21,692 nt of DNA from CAZQKE01 sp964593865 (GTDB lineage: Bacteria; Chloroflexota; Anaerolineae; JAAYZQ01). Within the stretch, counting starts at the first letter, position 1. The number at the start of each line of letters is the position of its first letter. Location: contig CAZQKE010000125.1 of the NCBI GenBank assembly GCA_964593865.1, positions 1-21,692 of the forward strand. The letters run 5' to 3'. The notes under the pieces are model-generated. The model was not told the origin of the DNA and made no database searches. It saw only the letters and a program-made list of their open reading frames with translations. Below, in pieces: positions 21,295 to 21,692 of this stretch. The position numbers and the translations under genes were made by a program.

Positions 21295-21311
21295 ATACCC
21301 CCTGGGGGTAT
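21295..21311. promoter_or_regulatory. Perfect palindrome, CsoR-family-like operator
   Basis: ATACCCCC and GGGGGTAT flank one central base: a perfect 17-bp inverted repeat. It sits about +4 to +20 relative to the predicted start of the promoter at 21321-21349, where a repressor would block transcription. A/T-flanked runs of C and G are the style of operators for CsoR-family repressors (copper, persulfide or formaldehyde sensors). Assignment to that family is inference; no CsoR gene is in the window. Confidence 0.6.
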
Positions 21312-21320
21312 GACAAAAGT

Positions 21321-21349
21321 ATTGTAACACAGGCATCGGACTCTGTCAA
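21321..21349 (-). promoter_or_regulatory. Near-consensus sigma70 promoter of the UGA-protein/sigma/anti-sigma operon
   Basis: Minus strand: TTGACA (21344-21349), 17 bp, TACAAT (21321-21326), with GTGT before the -10 (extended -10). Predicted start near 21314. It is the strongest promoter in the window and faces an operator-like palindrome at once, which suggests strong expression when derepressed. Confidence 0.85.
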
Positions 21350-21370
21350 AAAGTCACTCCGGCAAGTTGT

Positions 21371-21417
21371 GGGGAAAAAAGAAGAGCAGGGACCTCGGCG
21401 GAGACCCTGCTCTTCTT
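21371..21417 (-). terminator. Intrinsic terminator of the CorC/HlyC-type gene
   Basis: On the minus strand AAGAAGAGCAGGG pairs with CCCTGCTCTTCTT (21379-21417, 13 perfect bp, loop 13 nt) and is followed by a run of Ts then CCCC. This insulates the next operon, whose promoter starts 22 nt further on. Confidence 0.9.
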
Positions 21418-21446
21418 CCTCACAAGGAGGAGAAAGGAGTGTGTTT

Positions 21447-21474
21447 ATTATACCGATCCGGAGGGGATGGAAAA
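21447..21474 (-). promoter_or_regulatory. Candidate promoter between the CorC-type gene and its terminator
   Basis: Minus strand: consensus TATAAT (21447-21452) with a poor -35 (TTTTCC, 21469-21474, 16 bp). A transcript from about 21440 to the terminator would be roughly 70 nt. The -35 is weak, so this may be chance. Confidence 0.3.
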
Positions 21475-21484
21475 GTAAGGGCGA

Positions 21485-21692
21485 TCACATTTCACCCTGG
21501 GATTCCTTCGGTTCTGTCCCCTTTTGGTGTCGTCGCCCGTGCTCCGGTGGGTAGCGGATGGAGACGCGGCGGACGGTCAGCCCTTCCATCTCGTCCACGC
21601 GCAGGGTGGCGTTGCCGAGGGTGACCGTATCACCGACCTGGGGGCGGCGGCCCAGGACCGCCCACACCAGCCCGCCGACGGTGTGGACATCG
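21485..21692 (-). CDS. CorC/HlyC (CNNM-like) transporter-associated protein, C-terminal end only
   Basis: Only the last 68 codons are inside the window; the gene enters from the right edge. The sequence DVHTVGGLVWAVLGRRPQVG followed by DTVTLGNATLRVDEMEGLTV and RRVSIRYPPEH is the CorC_HlyC (transporter-associated) domain found at the C-terminus of CBS-domain proteins of the HlyC/CorC family. These membrane proteins take part in magnesium or cobalt handling; some were once called hemolysins. A polar tail (KGTEPKESQGEM) ends the protein, and the terminator at 21371-21417 follows. The N-terminal membrane domain and CBS pair are outside the window and were not seen. Confidence 0.85.
   Translation of the reverse strand, partial: DVHTVGGLVWAVLGRRPQVGDTVTLGNATLRVDEMEGLTVRRVSIRYPPEHGRRHQKGTEPKESQGEM

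Noticed and set aside
1..21692. tRNA, rRNA, CRISPR arrays, IS elements or prophage genes
   Set aside because: None was recognised on reading both strands; no repeat-spacer pattern, transposase or integrase motif was seen.

Overview
The window is about 21.7 kb of GC-rich bacterial chromosome (roughly 60-65% G+C) with tight, mostly minus-strand operons. The gene content suggests a Chloroflexota bacterium, probably a thermophilic Anaerolineae- or Ardenticatenia-like lineage. The hints are secreted proteins with Thr/Pro-rich (TPTPT) linkers behind Tat/lipobox signals, a lamin-tail secreted protein with a C-terminal module often seen in that phylum, a two-domain protein disulfide oxidoreductase typical of thermophiles, and an aerobic-CO-dehydrogenase-type FAD/FeS subunit pair. 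This is inference from gene content; no rRNA or tRNA is present. No CRISPR array, IS element or phage module was seen.

Layout. (1) 1-2617, minus: a CooC-type maturation ATPase with its own promoter, a tiny ribbon-helix-helix-like reading frame, a Tat-exported sulfatase and the start of an AmmeMemoRadiSam radical SAM enzyme. (2) 2631-8469, minus: one operon from a strong promoter at 8441-8469. It holds a PiT phosphate transporter, its DUF47/PhoU-like partner, a prolyl-tRNA-synthetase-like protein that has lost its aminoacylation motifs, and a membrane-anchored penicillin-acylase-family hydrolase, then a probable terminator. (3) 8541-14721, plus: FAD and [2Fe-2S] subunits of a molybdenum hydroxylase without a large subunit, a PEP-synthase/rifampin-phosphotransferase-like protein without an ATP-grasp domain, a PLP aminotransferase, and a translationally adjoining secreted lamin-tail protein of visibly lower G+C. 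(4) 14740-17382, minus: a glycoside-hydrolase-like lipoprotein that looks leaderless, and the GTPase/ATPase YchF. (5) 17536-18001, plus: a small winged-helix-like protein running tail-to-tail into a ferredoxin gene. (6) 17974-21349, minus: a thiol-redox locus. (7) 21371-21692, minus: a terminator and the C-terminal end of a CorC/HlyC-type protein.

The redox locus is the most interesting part. In transcription order it encodes a thioredoxin-fold protein resembling YuzD/DUF1462 and interrupted at codon 26 by an in-frame TGA, an ECF sigma factor overlapping it by GTGA, a soluble zinc-binding anti-sigma factor, a protein disulfide oxidoreductase, an OsmC-type protein, a BCP-type peroxiredoxin and a 2x[4Fe-4S] ferredoxin. 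The TGA sits about where relatives carry a redox cysteine. It is followed at once by a GC hairpin whose loop contains GGUCU, the sequence of the E. coli SECIS apical loop. The operon starts from a near-consensus promoter (TTGACA, 17 bp, TACAAT) with a perfect 17-bp palindrome of CsoR-family type just downstream of the expected transcription start, and it has a structured leader of about 130 nt. The working hypothesis is a redox- or sulfur-responsive sigma/anti-sigma circuit whose first gene is a new selenoprotein. A disabling stop codon or a sequencing error are the main alternatives.

Seven sigma70-type promoters could be read directly, all with exactly 17-bp spacers. Functional names rest on family motifs read by eye; no database search was possible.
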